A stretch of DNA of 64,000 nucleotides from Papilionanthe hookeriana x Papilionanthe teres (GCA_022702705.1 CM040433.1:24243797-24307796); one strand, 5' to 3'; positions 34,103 to 48,433 are shown, numbered from the stretch's first letter. Made by a program: numbers and translations. Notes: generated by a model not told the origin, from the letters alone.

Positions 34103-37100
34103 ATGATGTCGTCTGAATCGGCATCTGCCTCAAATGCAAGCCAGTCGGCCTCATCACAGTATTCTTTCCTCGGAAGCTCCTACTTCCCACTTCCATTTCA
34201 TCTCCAGAACGCAGATTCTACAGCTAATCAGCCTTCATACCTACCTACCTCCACGGTTGCACCTCCGGTTAGGATTCCACCTGTGCCTCCAGCGTTTACT
34301 CCATCCTATGCCGGATCTTCGAATGGGTTGTATTCTTTGCCTCAATACCACCAGGTCAGCTCTATTTCATCCAGCATTTCATTTCAAGTCGAGAAATTAA
34401 TTTTACTTGAGATTCAGAAATTCTGCATTGGGAGATTTACAAATGAAGCTGGTTGATTTTTTTTTTTGTTATGTCGGTTAGAATTCTCATATATGGTTCT
34501 AGATTAGATTAAGAGGCTTCTTGTTTGTAAGTTTTATCCTATATTTAGCTAGGATTTTGGTTGAATATTGCCAATTGGTGCTTGTCTTTTCGCAGCTAAA
34601 TCTTTCTGTTGAGTGAAGTCCAATTTTTCCTCTCATTTGAGGTTTAAGGAGGTATGATAAGTCCAGTGCATGCTCAGATTTGAGAGTTTAAAGTGCATTT
34701 GCTGACGCAACATCACATAGTTGACCATGATTTAGTTGGAGTTAAAATTGGTCATAGCAAACAATTTTCAGAATTTAATACCCCTTAGATTTGTTAAATA
34801 TAAATTTGTAATATTTACTTTGTCCTACTAGTAGCTAAACATACTCTAGTTCTAGTGAAGTCATTTATAAGTTTTGTGTTTATTATATTAATACCAGTTC
34901 ATCCTATTTATTTTATTTGGCATGAGAAATGAAGGTAATGTCAAGATCCCACCTTATTGTCATGGTCACTAGCTCTATCTTAACCATTTGGATTTGTTAT
35001 CAAGAATCATCATTTTACTTTATTCCTACTCTCCTTGGAACGATAAACCTATCTTCGTAACTCATTTTAATAGCTTCTTTCCATATTATTTTAGGTCTAT
35101 CCGATTTTCATTTTAATCTTTTGACATTAATTTTTTCTGCCAATCTGATATGCATAGTTTGTATCCTTTATCGTGGATATTGAAATAATCAAAAAATATT
35201 TTTGCTTGCGCTATTTTTAATAGATGTCACTACAACTCCTCTGATGTAAGCATTCTTTAATTTATCCTTATTCCCTACAAGTTTCTCCACACATTAATAC
35301 ACAATATATAAATGAATATGGTGGTAAAAGTGGTTTCTATTTTCTTGGTTAGATCTCTTTCACATGGTTCAGGATTAGGAAACTTAAAACTAAGAATTAT
35401 AAGGTTCGTTAAATCAATGTTAATCCAACCTACTTAGATATTTGGTGTAGAATGGAAGAGGCTAATTTTGAGGCCCATAATATAATTAATACTTTGGGGA
35501 AGATTGGATTAAGCTCAGAGCAGATTAGCTCAATAAGTTTTAGTAATCCGAAAATTGAAAAAATAATTTTGTTTTGATAGAATGGATACTTATTCTAACT
35601 TAATATTGAATCAATCAGTATTGATTGTCTCTCAATTTAATCATATTGAGATTTTTATTTGGCTAAGATGAGAAATCATATGATTGTTTTTACTTAGAGC
35701 TGATAAATTACAAACTTTTAGTTGCTAAATAAATTATTGCATGAGAAGGTTTCTCTATTTGTTATTTTTGAATTTTTTGTTCTATTCGTGCTTGAATGGA
35801 AATCAAGGAGATTACCTATTATCATTTAAAATACTTCGCTAGTTATTTTGGGGAATAAATGCAATGCAGGAGTAACGTACTGTATTTGAAATACTTTGAA
35901 GTTATTTGGTTCATTGTAAAATAAATGGACAACTTCACCTCTTTGTTTTTATTTTGGTTAGGAGTAAAATGAACACAAGATATTTCAGTATCAAAATTAA
36001 TGCCTTGGTGGCGGGCAACAATGGCGGCAACAGTTAACATTAAGGTGTGAATATGGAAATTGACGAAATCAAACGAATTTCAAATACAAAGAGAAATAAC
36101 TAACGACTGAATTTCAAAGACATTATTATTTTACATTGAATTTCAAATTCGTCTAAACAAACACTTTAATTTCTAATTTCCTTGTATTAGAAATTGATAC
36201 GGGTGTTTTTCTCCCTTCTCTTCTCTCCTTTTCTTTTTCCCTCCTTTCCCTTTTTCCTCCTTTCCTTTTTCCTTTCTTTCTTTCTTTCTTATTTTCCTTC
36301 CTAGCACTTTTCTATTTTAAAACCTTTCATAAAATTGAAATGAGATTTTTATTCTCCTTCTTATTTTAAAATTTTTTATTTTAAATAATTTTCTATTGTA
36401 AACCACTTCCTAAAATTTGAAATCATGATTATATTTTATTCTCCCTTCTTATTTTAAATTATTTTCTGAAATCTGAAAACATGATTATATTTTATACTTT
36501 TTTTTTAATTTTCATTACCTAAAAAAATCTAGCCTATTCATAAAGATGGGATGATATGCCTAGAGTTGGGTGTCTTGTTTTTGATATCTGAATTCAAGTT
36601 TTATTTTAAAGTTTGTCCCTTTGAGAGCTGTATCCGACATCGAGGAAGTGCTCGGGCTGTTCCTCGTCTGAGATAATGATCGTTTTCAAGTGTCCGAGTG
36701 GTGCTCCGGCTGTATCTCGACCCCGCTGAGATATTTATGTATCCGTCCATTCTCCCTCCACTCCTGTCGGCCGCTATCCAGCCCTCTCCTGCATCTAGCA
36801 GGCCGCAGGCCACCGCCATTCCTGCTCTATGCCCAGGAATTGTCGGCTGCTTCCCAGCCCGTTAAATCACCTCCAGCTCCTCCCTGCAGCCCGCTGTCAC
36901 CCCTTCTGCTTTAAAGGCTGCCATCCTCTACTTTCCCGCCTTTCCAACTGCTGCCCCACTACTCCCAGCTGCTGTCCCACCTTCCCAGCTTGCCACCCAC
37001 CTTCCCGACTTGCTACCCCACCTTCCAACCAAGCTCCATTGCCCTTGGGATACACTCTCGAGGTGTTTGTTTGTATCGTTTTGTGTTTTGGTGATGTTAT

Positions 37101-39739
37101 TTCTAGTTTGTGTGTTTTGTTACCCTCTTTTCCTATTAATAAAAGTTGCTTTTTGTGTTTTTGTCTTTCTCCTTCGTATCAGAAATGCAATGCACTGGTA
37201 ATGCTGCCTACCATAGATCCCTAAAAGAAGTCCTTCAAACAATTGAAATATGTAAAATTGTTAGTTTCAGTTTCAGTAAAACTAATTTATTTACTTGTGT
37301 GTCATGGGAATCATCCATAGTTTAGAAACTAATTTAAAATCATCAAGTGTTTTTATAGCAAATTTTTTTATTTATTAGTTTAGTTGATCTTACATGTGCA
37401 AGAAGTGATAAAGTATTCCAGCATTATTTCAGTTACTTCCCTTTCATACTGAACAACTTATACCTCTTTCAGACAGTTTTCATACGAGTGCCTCGACTTG
37501 CATTGCCTAACTAAATTTATGAAGCTACTCTCAGATTTCAAGGGCGATCTTTCTTATCTAATTTACCGAGTTATCTCATTTCATATCCACCCTATAGTTA
37601 TGAACATAAAGATCCATAAAATCTCTCTGCCTTCATGGCTTACATTTTTTGTGTAAATTGCTGTGGTTGGTGGCGCATGCACTTTGAATTTTGCATGCTT
37701 TAAAAATGCTAGTGTGCATGCTGTGTGATTGTACGAGTAAAATTTAACAAGAAAAATGATGATGCCGGGGATATTGAAAGTTATTCACATAACATTTGTT
37801 CATAATATAGAGGAACAAAAGATTTAATCCCAGGGTAAATAGTGAAAAACTAATAATACAGTAGTTTAACAAAACCTTGCTAAGGGTTCCCTAACACTTT
37901 GTGATGGAGGGAAACAATGCTTGGCTAGGATGTTTCACTTACAGCTCGGAGATTTTAATGATTGCCAAAATATAGCTGATGTAGATTTGTAATTAATTAG
38001 AGATTTAGAGTAATGAAATGTTTATTCATTCCTCCAAATGTATGTCAGTGCTTTATTGTAAGTTTTAAGTTAAACCAGGCACATGAGTGGCCCATGTCTG
38101 CTTAAGAAAACAAGAAAAAGTAAGAATTTATTTTTTGAGCTTTAATCGTCAAAATATATATGCATATACCAAAGCTTTGTCGGAGAGAGTTACCAAATAG
38201 AAGGGAATATTCTTAAAACATCTCATCCTGTTGCAATGGTTTTTATATTCTGTCCTATCACAAACTCAACATGTTAAGAAAACCAAATGCTTACTTTTTC
38301 AAATGAAGATCATGTAGTTCCATAAAAAATTGTTTTTGCTGTATGTTGATCACTTTACTTAGAAAAATGAGCAATGCGATGCGGAAGATTTAACTTTGTT
38401 TTTGCTGTGCGATCAATTTTCTTAAAGCACAAAGAACAGTATGGTGCGCAAGCGTTAAAATTTATTTAAAGTTGATAGAAATATTATTTACATGCCTACT
38501 TTGAAGACACATTAAAAGTGAACATGCAAATTAAAACATTTTACATTTTCTATTTTGTATAAGAATTAACAAAATAATACAAATAGTGTAGTAATCAAAT
38601 TGAAAATTTAGAAATTTCAAGATTGCCTTAAAACATTACTAATTCAAAGCAAATGCTAAAGCTAAATGTACAAAATAACAAGTTTCATAAGGTAAGCTCA
38701 AGGAAAAGTAACTCGTTAGCCTTTCTTTCATTTACATAATCTCTCTCCTTCATGTAGATTTCTTCGTTTTCAAAATTATCTTTTTTTATTTCGAGTCTAT
38801 TTCATCTTTCCTTTTGTTTTTGTGTGTGTGTGTGTGTTTTTTTTTTTTTGGGAAATAAGTGGGTGCCAGTCGAGATGATCTTCCTTGTAGTTTTGGCTGA
38901 CTGAAGTTTATGATCTCACCATTGATTATCTTCTCTTCTCTCGATGCTTCATCAATTTGTGTCTGGTTTAGGTTTTTTTCATCAAAATATCACTCACAAG
39001 AATCCTTTATCTTCCCAATTATCAGCCATAACTTTCATCATCACAGTACAAAACTAATTAGATCAATAACATCTCTTAAAGTGAATCTTAAATTCAAATT
39101 GATTGCATTTGATTACATCTAGTCATTTAGTTGCTTTTAATCCGATTTATTTATATCATACTTGTGAATACATTGAAAAGAATTCAAAATGAAAATCACA
39201 AAATATTTTAAATTAAAATAAATAAATTATTTAAAAGCACTCTAGTTCTTATCGTATCCAACAACATGCAAGTCAAGCCTAAAATTTACATATTTATTTT
39301 TATGACATTTTGATATTATAGACCTATGCTTGAGAAGATGCATCCCACTTTTAAAAGGGAGTTGTATTTTTTGATGTGATACTAAATATTTGATTGTTCT
39401 ACATGTAAATATGAAAGTTTAGGTGTTAAATATGTAAATACACAAGAATTATGTGGTAGGCATGTAAATACTCCCATATTTTTTCCTGTGATATCTTCAC
39501 TAGGGAAGAACAAAAAATTATATATTTCATATTAATAATCTATTAAATATAAAAAATATGTCTTTAGAGTGTGTCGTATTTTATGTTTTGCCTATGTTGC
39601 CTTTTTCGTGTCGCGCCGTATCCATTTTCAATTGTCCTTATTCATGCTTCATAGATGGTGTTTGCTATATTTGCGTTTTTTTTATCCATTAGCATTTGAT
39701 CTACAATAACTTAAGATTTATTCAAAATATTATACAATA

Positions 39740-39829
<90 letters not shown>

Positions 39830-42151
39830 ATTAAATTACTAACCTTTAAGAACATCACTAGAGTGGTTATTTTTAATCACTTGCATCATATTTTCTTTTC
39901 TAATATTTTCAATCTGTGCTTTATGGATCTTAACAAGTTTAATATAATCTTCAAATATTTAGATGCATCAATTGATTTCAAGAATGCCATACTTGATGAT
40001 GAATTGTCAAAAAAAAAAAGGTTATATAACATATACAATAAGAGGCTTTTTGGCTTATAACATATCACCATTGTCTCTTTACCACAGTAAGTATATACGT
40101 GGCAAAACTATTTAACCTGGATTTAACTCCATATACCTCAAAGTTGAATTATTCTTCTTGTTAAAATTGGTTATACCTGAAATTTCAATATATAAGTGAC
40201 ATCATTATTATTTTTTTAATTCCTAGTAAAAATTTTTGTCAAGCTAAATTAAACATTTATGAATAGTGTCATATTTTATACAAAATGTGAATAACGGGTT
40301 ACTTTCCATACTTTGAAAATTTTGAATAAGTAAAAATATTTAATTATCACTTTATGATAAATTAACTTCTCTTAGATAATAGAAAATTTCACCTCAACAA
40401 AATTGTCTAGCAAAATATGCCCTTATTATTTGATGCATTATTAATTATTTCTCTTTCTTATTTCTTATATTTAATATATCAAGTACTGTAATGTATTCAT
40501 TAGAAAACACGAGCAAAATGAACTACATAAATTTTAGGATTATATAAACAAAATGAGCTAAAAATTTGTCCTTGTTCAACTTTACAATTTAATATTCCCG
40601 AGTATAGTAGTAATCAAAGCAGAAATATAAGAAGCTTTCAATTGGAGAGATTGGTCAGAGAGGAACTTGGGGAGATTTAATTTATTACAAATTACTGCTT
40701 TTGATGAAAACTACAGATACCAATTTGAGAGGATGAAGCACTAAATTAACAAAAGACTTTTTTAATATATAATTTTTAGAGCCATTATCAAGAAACAATA
40801 AAGATAATATATTTGGGGTAAATGTATTCTTAGTAAGAAATGGTGATAATAATATTACCCAAAAATTCTCATGTAAAAATGTAATTTATTTGTTAAGCAT
40901 AATAAAAATGTTCTATAGAACTTATATGATATTAAAAAAATATATATGTGCGAACCGGTTGGCTCTTTGGTAGGCGTAATGTGTAAAACCCCTAGGTCCC
41001 GGGTTCGAAGCTTGCCTTGGACAGCATACGGGTGGATTGCAAACGCACTTTGCAATTCTGTACATTTTATTATTCACATATCAGAGTGTGGAAGATAAGG
41101 CCAATCAAGAAGGTCAAGGACTTTAGGGAGATGTCATCGCAGAGATGCTGCGATGGAGATGATCGTCTTTATAATGTTACCTGATGCTGCTGATAGAGGA
41201 GGAGATGAGTGCCACTACTAACGGGGATGAGCGCCACTACTGCAGCTTGAGCAATGAGTGTGCTTCAATATTAGATATCAATGCTTCAATCTCTAGTCTT
41301 AAGGCTCTTCCCTCCTTTTATGCCATCTTAATTAACTGCCAACTGAACTTGGGTATGAATGGAACTCAAAAGCTGCAGCAAAACATGAAGGTGCTTCTCA
41401 CGCATGATGATTATTAATTGTTTTGTTTTATTTCTTTGGTTTATATTTACCCTTTACTCATTGTCTATGAAAGTTAATGATGGAAGAGCTTTGCTCGGAT
41501 GAATTCAACCTAAAAAATTTATGTCTTGTTTATGTATGAACCGGCACAGAACTTATCTTGAATAACAAGTTCTTAACATAGTGCCAAAAAAAAAAAAAAA
41601 ATGACGGACTCTTCTTAATCTTTATAGTTTTTTAGGTACATTTATATGATGATTTAAATCTTTTGTTGACTTCTTTTACAAAGTTCTATAACTTAATATT
41701 GTTGCGGGATATTATGGTAAAAGCATTTCATTCTCATTTCCTCTTCTTCATTTCTATGTATAATTATTTGATGTTCATTAAGATCACCTTCCCTTCATTT
41801 TCATCAAAATTTTAAATATTTTCTTTGCTAATAACCGTAATTAAAGTCACAGTTCTTTTGAAAATGGAATTTTATGTTTTGTTTCTCATGATTTTACTGG
41901 TTGATGCTCAAATGATTTTTCTTTTTCTTCATGAGTAAAATGGAATTATCCAAATCTTTTGGTCATTTCACAGGCACAACAATTGTTCCAACGTGACGCT
42001 CAAACTATCACACCAGAGGCCCTAGAAAGTGTGAAGGCTGCACTTGCAAGCAGTGAGAATGAACATAAAGCTGAAACTAAGAAGAAATCTATCCCACGTA
42101 AAGCAGCAGGACAGACTTGGGAAGATCCAACACTGGCAGATTGGCCTGAGA
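34103..42151 (+). CDS. RBM42: RBM42-like RNA-binding protein, exons 1-2 (partial)
   Basis: The only host gene recognised. RBM42 proteins bind RNA through one C-terminal RRM and are linked to splicing and mRNA stress responses (family knowledge). Exon 1 is 34,103-34,354 (MMSSESASASNAS..., alternative Met at 34,106), a Ser/Pro/Tyr-rich low-complexity region ending SLPQYHQ at a GTCAGC donor. Exon 2 is 41,974-42,151, phase 0, reading AQQLFQRDAQTITPEALE, then KSIPRKAAGQTWEDPTLADW, and ending with the first base of the next codon before GTAAGT. This second block is the highly conserved lead-in to the RRM in plant RBM42 homologues. Both exons are open with good splice sites, so they may be functional. 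The RRM exons were not found downstream to 64,000. Intron 1 is 7.6 kb and hosts a solo LTR and a SINE. Confidence 0.75.
34355..36194 (+). other. RBM42-like intron 1, first part
   Basis: Unique-looking AT-rich intron sequence with no gene, RNA or clear element. It ends at the GAAAT duplication that flanks the solo LTR. Confidence 0.6.
36195..37181 (+). mobile_element. solo LTR related to the gypsy element at 51,417
   Basis: The 987-bp sequence starts TGATACGGG and ends CGTATCA (short terminal inverted repeat TGATACG). It is flanked on both sides by GAAAT (36,190-36,194 and 37,182-37,186), a 5-bp target-site duplication. The interior aligns to the LTRs of the full element, for example GATGATATGCCTAGAGTTGG, TCTTGTTTTTGATATCTGAA, GGCTGTATCCGA and a CTATTAATAAAA tail. 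There is no internal coding, so it is a product of LTR-LTR recombination. It is in sense orientation in intron 1. Confidence 0.9.
39742..39812. repeat. TA microsatellite
   Basis: About 35 uninterrupted AT dinucleotides, followed by three TAGATA variants. Confidence 0.95.
40945..41080 (+). mobile_element. tRNA-derived SINE-like sequence
   Basis: An A-box-like TTGGCTCTTTGGTAGG (about 40,957-40,972) is followed about 30 bases later by a B-box-like GGGTTCGAAGCTT (about 41,000-41,012), the internal RNA polymerase III promoter spacing of tRNA-derived SINEs. The sequence is not a foldable functional tRNA. The 3' limit and the target-site duplication are unclear. Confidence 0.55.
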
Positions 42152-42712
42152 GTAAGTTATATTATTGTTATATATCGGCACTATATTGTAATCATACCTG
42201 CATAGATTGAATGTAGTGAGTTTTGTCATTCTATCATGCCTTTATTTCATATGATAAAACATAGTATGCAATATTTTTACATTATTTTTAAAATTTGGGT
42301 GGACCTACTTTATGCAGGCGCATAGAGGATGAGATGGACTATTTTCTATTCCATTAAGAGTTTATGCTAACTTGATCAATGAAACCATCAACTCACAGTA
42401 GAACTGAGATGAAACCTTTAGAATTTAGGCTTTGTTGTGCTTAAGATAGTTTATATTTCCTAAGTAGAGTTTAATGTTGGCTCCTTCTGTCAAAATAGGT
42501 TTCATAGAGGGTTTAATCATATTAATTGAGAAGTCTAACAAGGAGAGACACAATGTGTGTGCCTTACAATATATCGGAATACATGTCAAAAGGTTAGCAC
42601 CTAAAGTAGACGTATGATCTATTTTGAAGTGTCTCAAAGTAGTGGTTCAATGTTATAAAGATAGCAATGTTATGCTAACGATGTTATTTAAATGACATTG
42701 CTAGCTAGTATC

Positions 42713-42714
<2 letters not shown>

Positions 42715-42778
<64 letters not shown>
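42715..42778. repeat. TA microsatellite
   Basis: An uninterrupted TA dinucleotide run of about 60 bp. Confidence 0.95.
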
Positions 42779-42782
<4 letters not shown>

Positions 42783-43099
42783 ATCTTGACAACATGTTAT
42801 TATCCAAAAAGATCAATAGAGATTATTATATTTCTTTGGTGTCATTTGTTTTAAACATGACATAGTTTAACTTCTAGATGTCTATAGATTTGGTTAAGAC
42901 TTTGACATCTAATGCCATAAAAGTGGGACTTAAATGAGTTTTATGACATTATTATTTAAAGATGTTAGTGAAACAGCCAACTACCATCTACTAGTACTAT
43001 GGCAATACATAACAAATATCTTTGAAACAAATAACCACCCTTTTAGTTGAAAAACTCCCCCTCCCTCTATATAGCACAAATAAGTCTCACATTATAAAC

Positions 43100-43941
43100 T
43101 AGGGTTGTAAACAAACTGGGGTGATCAGAGCAATTGATTGTTTGAGTTTGAGCTCGAGCTCGTTTTTCAAAACTATGTTTTAGTTCAACTCAAGCTTGAC
43201 AAAAATTTTTTTTAGTTGTGTTCAGGTTTGGTTTGTATCAAAATACAGTTGTTCAGGCTTGGTTTGAGCTCGGTTTGTGTTCAGTTCATATGATAGTTAT
43301 TGAGCTTTAAATGAGTAGCCCGAAAAAAATAAATGTGAATTAACTAGCCTTACTATTGAGTATTTTGTTAGCTACGCACACAAGCTTTATTATGTGCACA
43401 ACTCATTAGCTAATTAAATAAATCTTATCCAACCTATTAATGAGACAACCTTTCGAGCAACTTATTAACTAAATGAGCAAGTCTTATCAAGCTTATTAAT
43501 GAGTAGTTTATTGAGCTTAAAAAATGCGGTTTTTATTGAATGAACTTATAAATGAGTAGTTTTTCGAGCTTGAATTTTTTTTAGTTGTGTTCAGGCTTGG
43601 TTTGTATCAAAATATAGCTGTTCAAGCTTGGTTTGAGCTCGGCTTAAGTTCAACTCACATTATAATTATTGAGCTTTAAAGGAGTAGCTCGATAAAAAAA
43701 AATGAGAATTTACTCAAGCCATGCCATTGAGCATTTTTAGCTACCCGAACAAGCTTTCTTGAGCTTACTTTTGTGCTCAACTTATTAGCTAATTAAATGA
43801 ATCTTAACCCACCTATTAAGGATGCAACCTATCGAGCAACTTATTAACCAATTGAATAAGTCTTATCAAGCTTATTAATAAGTAGTTTAATGAGCTTAAA
43901 AATTGGGGTTTTAATTGAATGAACTTAAAAATGAAGAACTA
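43100..43941. repeat. hAT-like repeat with 2-copy ~368-bp tandem duplication
   Basis: It begins TAGGGTTGTAAACAAAC, the same kind of terminus as the hAT-like element at 50,351, followed by GAGCTCGAGCTCG. Two tandem copies of about 368 bp follow (43,206-43,573 and 43,574-43,941). Both contain TTTTTTTTAGTTGTGTTCAG, TTTGAGCTCGG, AGCTAATTAAATRAATCTTA and AAGTCTTATCAAGCTTATTA. No matching right terminus was found, so it is probably a fragment. Confidence 0.65.
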
Positions 43942-46900
43942 AATCAAACATTTAATTATGCACAAGCAAGTAGCTTGTGTTCATGAACAGAATTAATTTA
44001 TAGAAGAATGAACAATACTCAAGTTTTTTGGACACAATACAAACCATCTATAATTATTATTTTTTTCTATCATTTCCATTGCAAGATTATTAGTTTTATT
44101 TCAGCTAATAATCTCTCTTTGCAATACTCATATCCACTTGCTAGCAGAGATGAATTTGCAAAACATACAAGAAATAAATTAATAGAGGTAGAGCTGCCCT
44201 GAATAATGGCAAACTGTATTGTTGAATGGGGTTAAAGGCACATTTACTGAGTATGATCTGCTACCATGTTTTTCTAGAATTTAACAAACGTTGCTTATCA
44301 TATCCAGTTAATAGAGAAGGCGGTTTTGTAAACTGTGCTGATTAAGGTATGAATAGCTGTGATAATTAATTTCTGGATTTAAGAAATTATGAGATCTAAC
44401 AAAATCTTCATAGATATAATTATTTTATAACTTGTAAAAACATGTAAGGATCATGAGCATATTGCTTATCTCACTCCAAATAGTTCAAATTGTGCATTGG
44501 GTCTGGTAAAATAGTTCAGGAAAGAAGCATACCACAAGTGTTTAAAATTGAGAACTTCAAGTGAACCAAATAAAGCTCCATGCAAAAAAAAAAGGAAAAA
44601 AAAAGGAAAAAGAAAAAAAAAACCCACGAGTAAGATTTCTGTGCGCATTGTTTTACTCTTGCCACTGCCAAAAAAAAAGCTTGCAAGATGGAATTGGCTA
44701 ATATCAGTATGAATTGTCTCATCATAAAAACTGTCAAATGACATGCGGCATTCAAAGCTATTTTTTAAAGAATGATTGAGCTACCACAACAGAAAAGCAC
44801 CACAGTTAAATATTTTAAATAGTGAGGCGTCAAAGATATGCCAATTAATAAGAAGAGAGCAAATTGGATCACGCAAAGCAGGCCACAGTAAAAATCATTT
44901 AAAAGCTAATAGACACCTCCAAAACATGTGATTCGCTTGCCTCCTGATCCTCCAACATGGAGTTGATCCCTAGGCTCCCAAGAAGTAAAACCCTGTAAAA
45001 GCTGTTATAGAAGTTTTTTTTTTAAAACTACCTACTGAAGGCTACTTAATCCTGATCTGTGATGATACCTACCCTTTCACTTGAACCCAGAAACTACAAC
45101 CATTTTCCGCACCCTTTTGGGCTTGGACCTCCGCAATAACTGGGTGGGCCTGAATCGAAAGCAGACTTAATTAACAATTGCTCTGCAGGAAAACTGAGCG
45201 AGTTGATCATAGATAGATATACGATACACCTTGCCATACACTGACACACACCTTGAGAGAGGATCGAGTCCGTGAAACTTTGCTGGCCAATCTAATGCAT
45301 ATCTTGCTGAAGAACAATTGACCTTCATTTTGTCGGGTGTGCTAGTTTGATGGCCTTTTAAAGCCATATGAACATATCATGTTAACTTGTCTGATAATAG
45401 TAAAAAGAAATTCACTTAACTAAAAGGAGAGGGCTGAGAGGAATCACATCAGCTTGCTGAACAAAATGAACAATGAACCAAATCAACTTTTTTTTACTGC
45501 AAATCTTATAAGGAGGCGTGGTTTGGCCCCTTGGGAAACTCCAATAAGCGAAAATTAGGAAGGATAATCATTTCAAAAGACTGAATCTTATCAGATTTTG
45601 AAATTAAACTACATCTCAAACTTGTACTTCGAGGGTATCATTGCATGGCATATCTCATTAAAAGAAATAAAATATCATAATGACCATCAACTGCAAGCAG
45701 ATTGCAAACATGTGGACAGTAACAAAAAGATCCTATTAATATGCTTACATGATTACATAGAATACTAAGTGGGTGTTTGGCTGCAACAACTGTTTAAGTT
45801 AAATAGAATTTATTAAATCCTGATTTGTCAAATCCAAATGCTGTTAAATCTGGAATAATGTTTGGTTCAGTTAAGGTTAGATCCAATTAAGTATGTTTGA
45901 TGTGTTTGGCATAAATTCATTTGAGGTGTTTTCTTCCTAAGCAAAATCTATTAAATCCACCGATTGTCAGATTTGGTAAATCCAGATTTATGTTGAAAAA
46001 GGGACGGAACAAAGAGAAAACTGGATTTAGTGGAGTGCCATATTTAGTTACATTATTTTTCGCATTTGGTTTGATTTAAGTTAAATCCAGACATAAATTC
46101 TATTAAAAGGGTGCTACGTAAAGCAATACCAATGAAATAAAATTCATAAACAAATGAATTTTAGTAAAAGTAGAAAGTACAACTAGGAATCAACAAGACA
46201 CTAAGCACAACTTGTGAAAGTGTAAGATACCTTCAAGAGCAACAACAAGAAGTTGATCCACATGCGCAGCTTTTAAAAGAATAGAAAATATAGCGACCAT
46301 CAGTTGTCCTCAACTATAACAAAAACTATTGAAATTTAAAATGACTACCTAACCCTAGATGCACGATTCAAGCTGTGTAGAAATATTTATTGCTTAGGAC
46401 ATCTATAAGAGTTGCCTTGGTAAGTCCAACAAACACTTCTTCCTTTTCTAAAGCACTCCTTCCATCGAAGCATTCTCTGACAAGGTTTTGTTGCACCTAT
46501 TTCGAACAATATCTCATCTTTTACGAGTCCACAAACTCATATTGTTCACATTATATTTGTCCCTGCGATGTCTTCTCTGGTAAGCTCCTGCTCCTGTTGC
46601 TTTCATTGCTTCTTGGCTTTAGTGGGTTTTTGGATTTGAGTTTAAGAGTGAAGCAACCAGCTGACCCCACATAGAGTCAATCAGTGGTATAGCAAAGGCG
46701 GACAGCTTAGCCAGACTAAATTCCCACCAACATATATCCTGAACCACACAAATCAGGATCAAGCGTTCAAAGAATTAGTATCACTAAATCGTCACAAATG
46801 CACAATTTCACAATAATTAATTCATATCAAACTAAGCATGAAAGCGTGCATAAATAAACATCAAATATATTCAAAACTACTAAATTCTTATATATACTTA

Positions 46901-48165
46901 TGTATAAAATATATACACATCCCAAAAATTGTCAAACTTCATCCAAAAGTCTTTACAATCAAAAGCTGTATAGAGAAGCAAATCACCTTGCTAACCGCCC
47001 TTCTGCTTTTTACACCTCCCTGAAAATTCACAATATATTATAGATGCTTAGCGTGCTAAACAATGTTAATATAAAAATCAATACATAAGAGAAACGATAT
47101 GCATACTGGTCAATTGCTTACATGTGCAACAACAATAAAAGTCGACATTAAAAGTCTAAAAAATGTAATTGAAAGTAGTATATAGATGTAATGGTTAGAG
47201 CAAATGCAATAATTCTTAACAATCATTTTATTGTTAATATTATGCAATGCCATGCCTGAAATTGTTGAATTTTTTTCTTATTCTCCACTTTCTCTTTCTA
47301 TGACTTGTCTTATTTCTTTGGGTCATCACTCAACCCTCAGTCATGTAATTGCTGCTGATAAAGGTTCGTCGTCCCAATGTCATGGTTATCAATAGCCCCT
47401 CTGATGCCAATTTATCGGCTTCAATTTTAAGATCGAATCGGGATTTTAGTCATTCCTCTATCATCTTTTTCTGTTCATGTCATCAGTAGGGTATTCTACC
47501 TATCACAACACACCTGACATTTGATCCTTTTTACTTGTAATAGCCATTTCATATGCACTTTATATTTGAATGTACTTGCCTTCAATGATTTTGTTAATCT
47601 GCACAATTTGTATGGTATGACCGGTAAAATGAATAATTTGCATTTCTTATAGCTTTTCTATAAGCATCACTAAATAAGTAGGTAATCATTTACATGAATA
47701 AACTGAGGTATTATTATCAATTGTGCTCAATATAAAGAATTCTAAATGTTAATATACCAAAGCATATAACTAAATGAGCAATAGCAAACATAAGTTCTAC
47801 ATACTTTTTGCTGCTTAGTTTAGTAACGATTACCTCACCTAGGTTGTTGGCTTACCATCGCAACGAGTTTCATCAGCCTCAGTTCGAGTCTGCCTAGTGT
47901 ATATAGCCTAGAATCACAATTTTCTCTTGATAATTAATGAAAATTTTAAATTAAACTTAATTTTAACACATTATAAACCTGATCGTCTCTTTTACCTGTT
48001 TGCTTTCTCTTCATTCAATCTACAACTTGAACCCAAATTCCTCCTCTTATTCTATTTTTCCAGATTTCCTTACAGGGAAAACCAAATTACTGGTACAGAT
48101 ATGGCCAAATTCAAATGCTTAAAAAAGTGGGAAGGTTAATTAATTAAGTTATTGAACTTTATCAT

Positions 48166-48175
48166 ACATACATAC

Positions 48176-48268
<93 letters not shown>

Positions 48269-48284
48269 CATACATACATATATG
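48166..48284. repeat. TACA/TA microsatellite
   Basis: Compound (CATA)n and (TA)n repeat flanking the SINE-like sequence on its left side. A second TA run lies at 48,438-48,478 on its right. Confidence 0.95.
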
Positions 48285-48433
48285 TGACGCGTACTTGGCT
48301 CAGTGGGCGGGACTTCGTAAGACCGGTGGCGCGGGGGATTCAGTCTGTTTAGACACATGGCGCGGGCTCTCATCATGGGCACTAGCGCATGGGAAACCGA
48401 TATTTGAGCTTCTGCTAAATATTGGTTTTCTTT

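Larger units (their letters stand above)
37187..41973 (+). other. RBM42-like intron 1, second part
   Basis: AT-rich intron sequence. It includes a TG/T homopolymer run at 38,820-38,850, a TA microsatellite at 39,742, a sequence related to the 27,541 repeat at about 39,400-39,470, and a SINE at 40,945. From 41,100 to 41,420 the composition is less AT-rich, with an open frame (41,184-41,417) whose product I do not recognise; it lacks splice or domain support. The intron ends at TTTCACAG, 41,973. Confidence 0.55.

Noticed and set aside
45768..46118. Sequence starting GGGTGTTTGGCTGCAAC that looks like a MITE end
   Set aside because: AAATCC words recur inside, but I could not find a matching right terminus or a clean duplication, so no element is called.
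46390..46674. Open frame with a hydrophobic LLLLLLSLLLGFSG stretch
   Set aside because: No homology recognised, no conserved neighbour exon, and intronic location; the hydrophobic run comes from a CTT-rich stretch.
47836..47900. A-box and B-box-like words (TTGGCTTACC, CAGTTCGAGTC)
   Set aside because: The spacing is acceptable, but the body is too short and no tail or flanking repeat supports a SINE.
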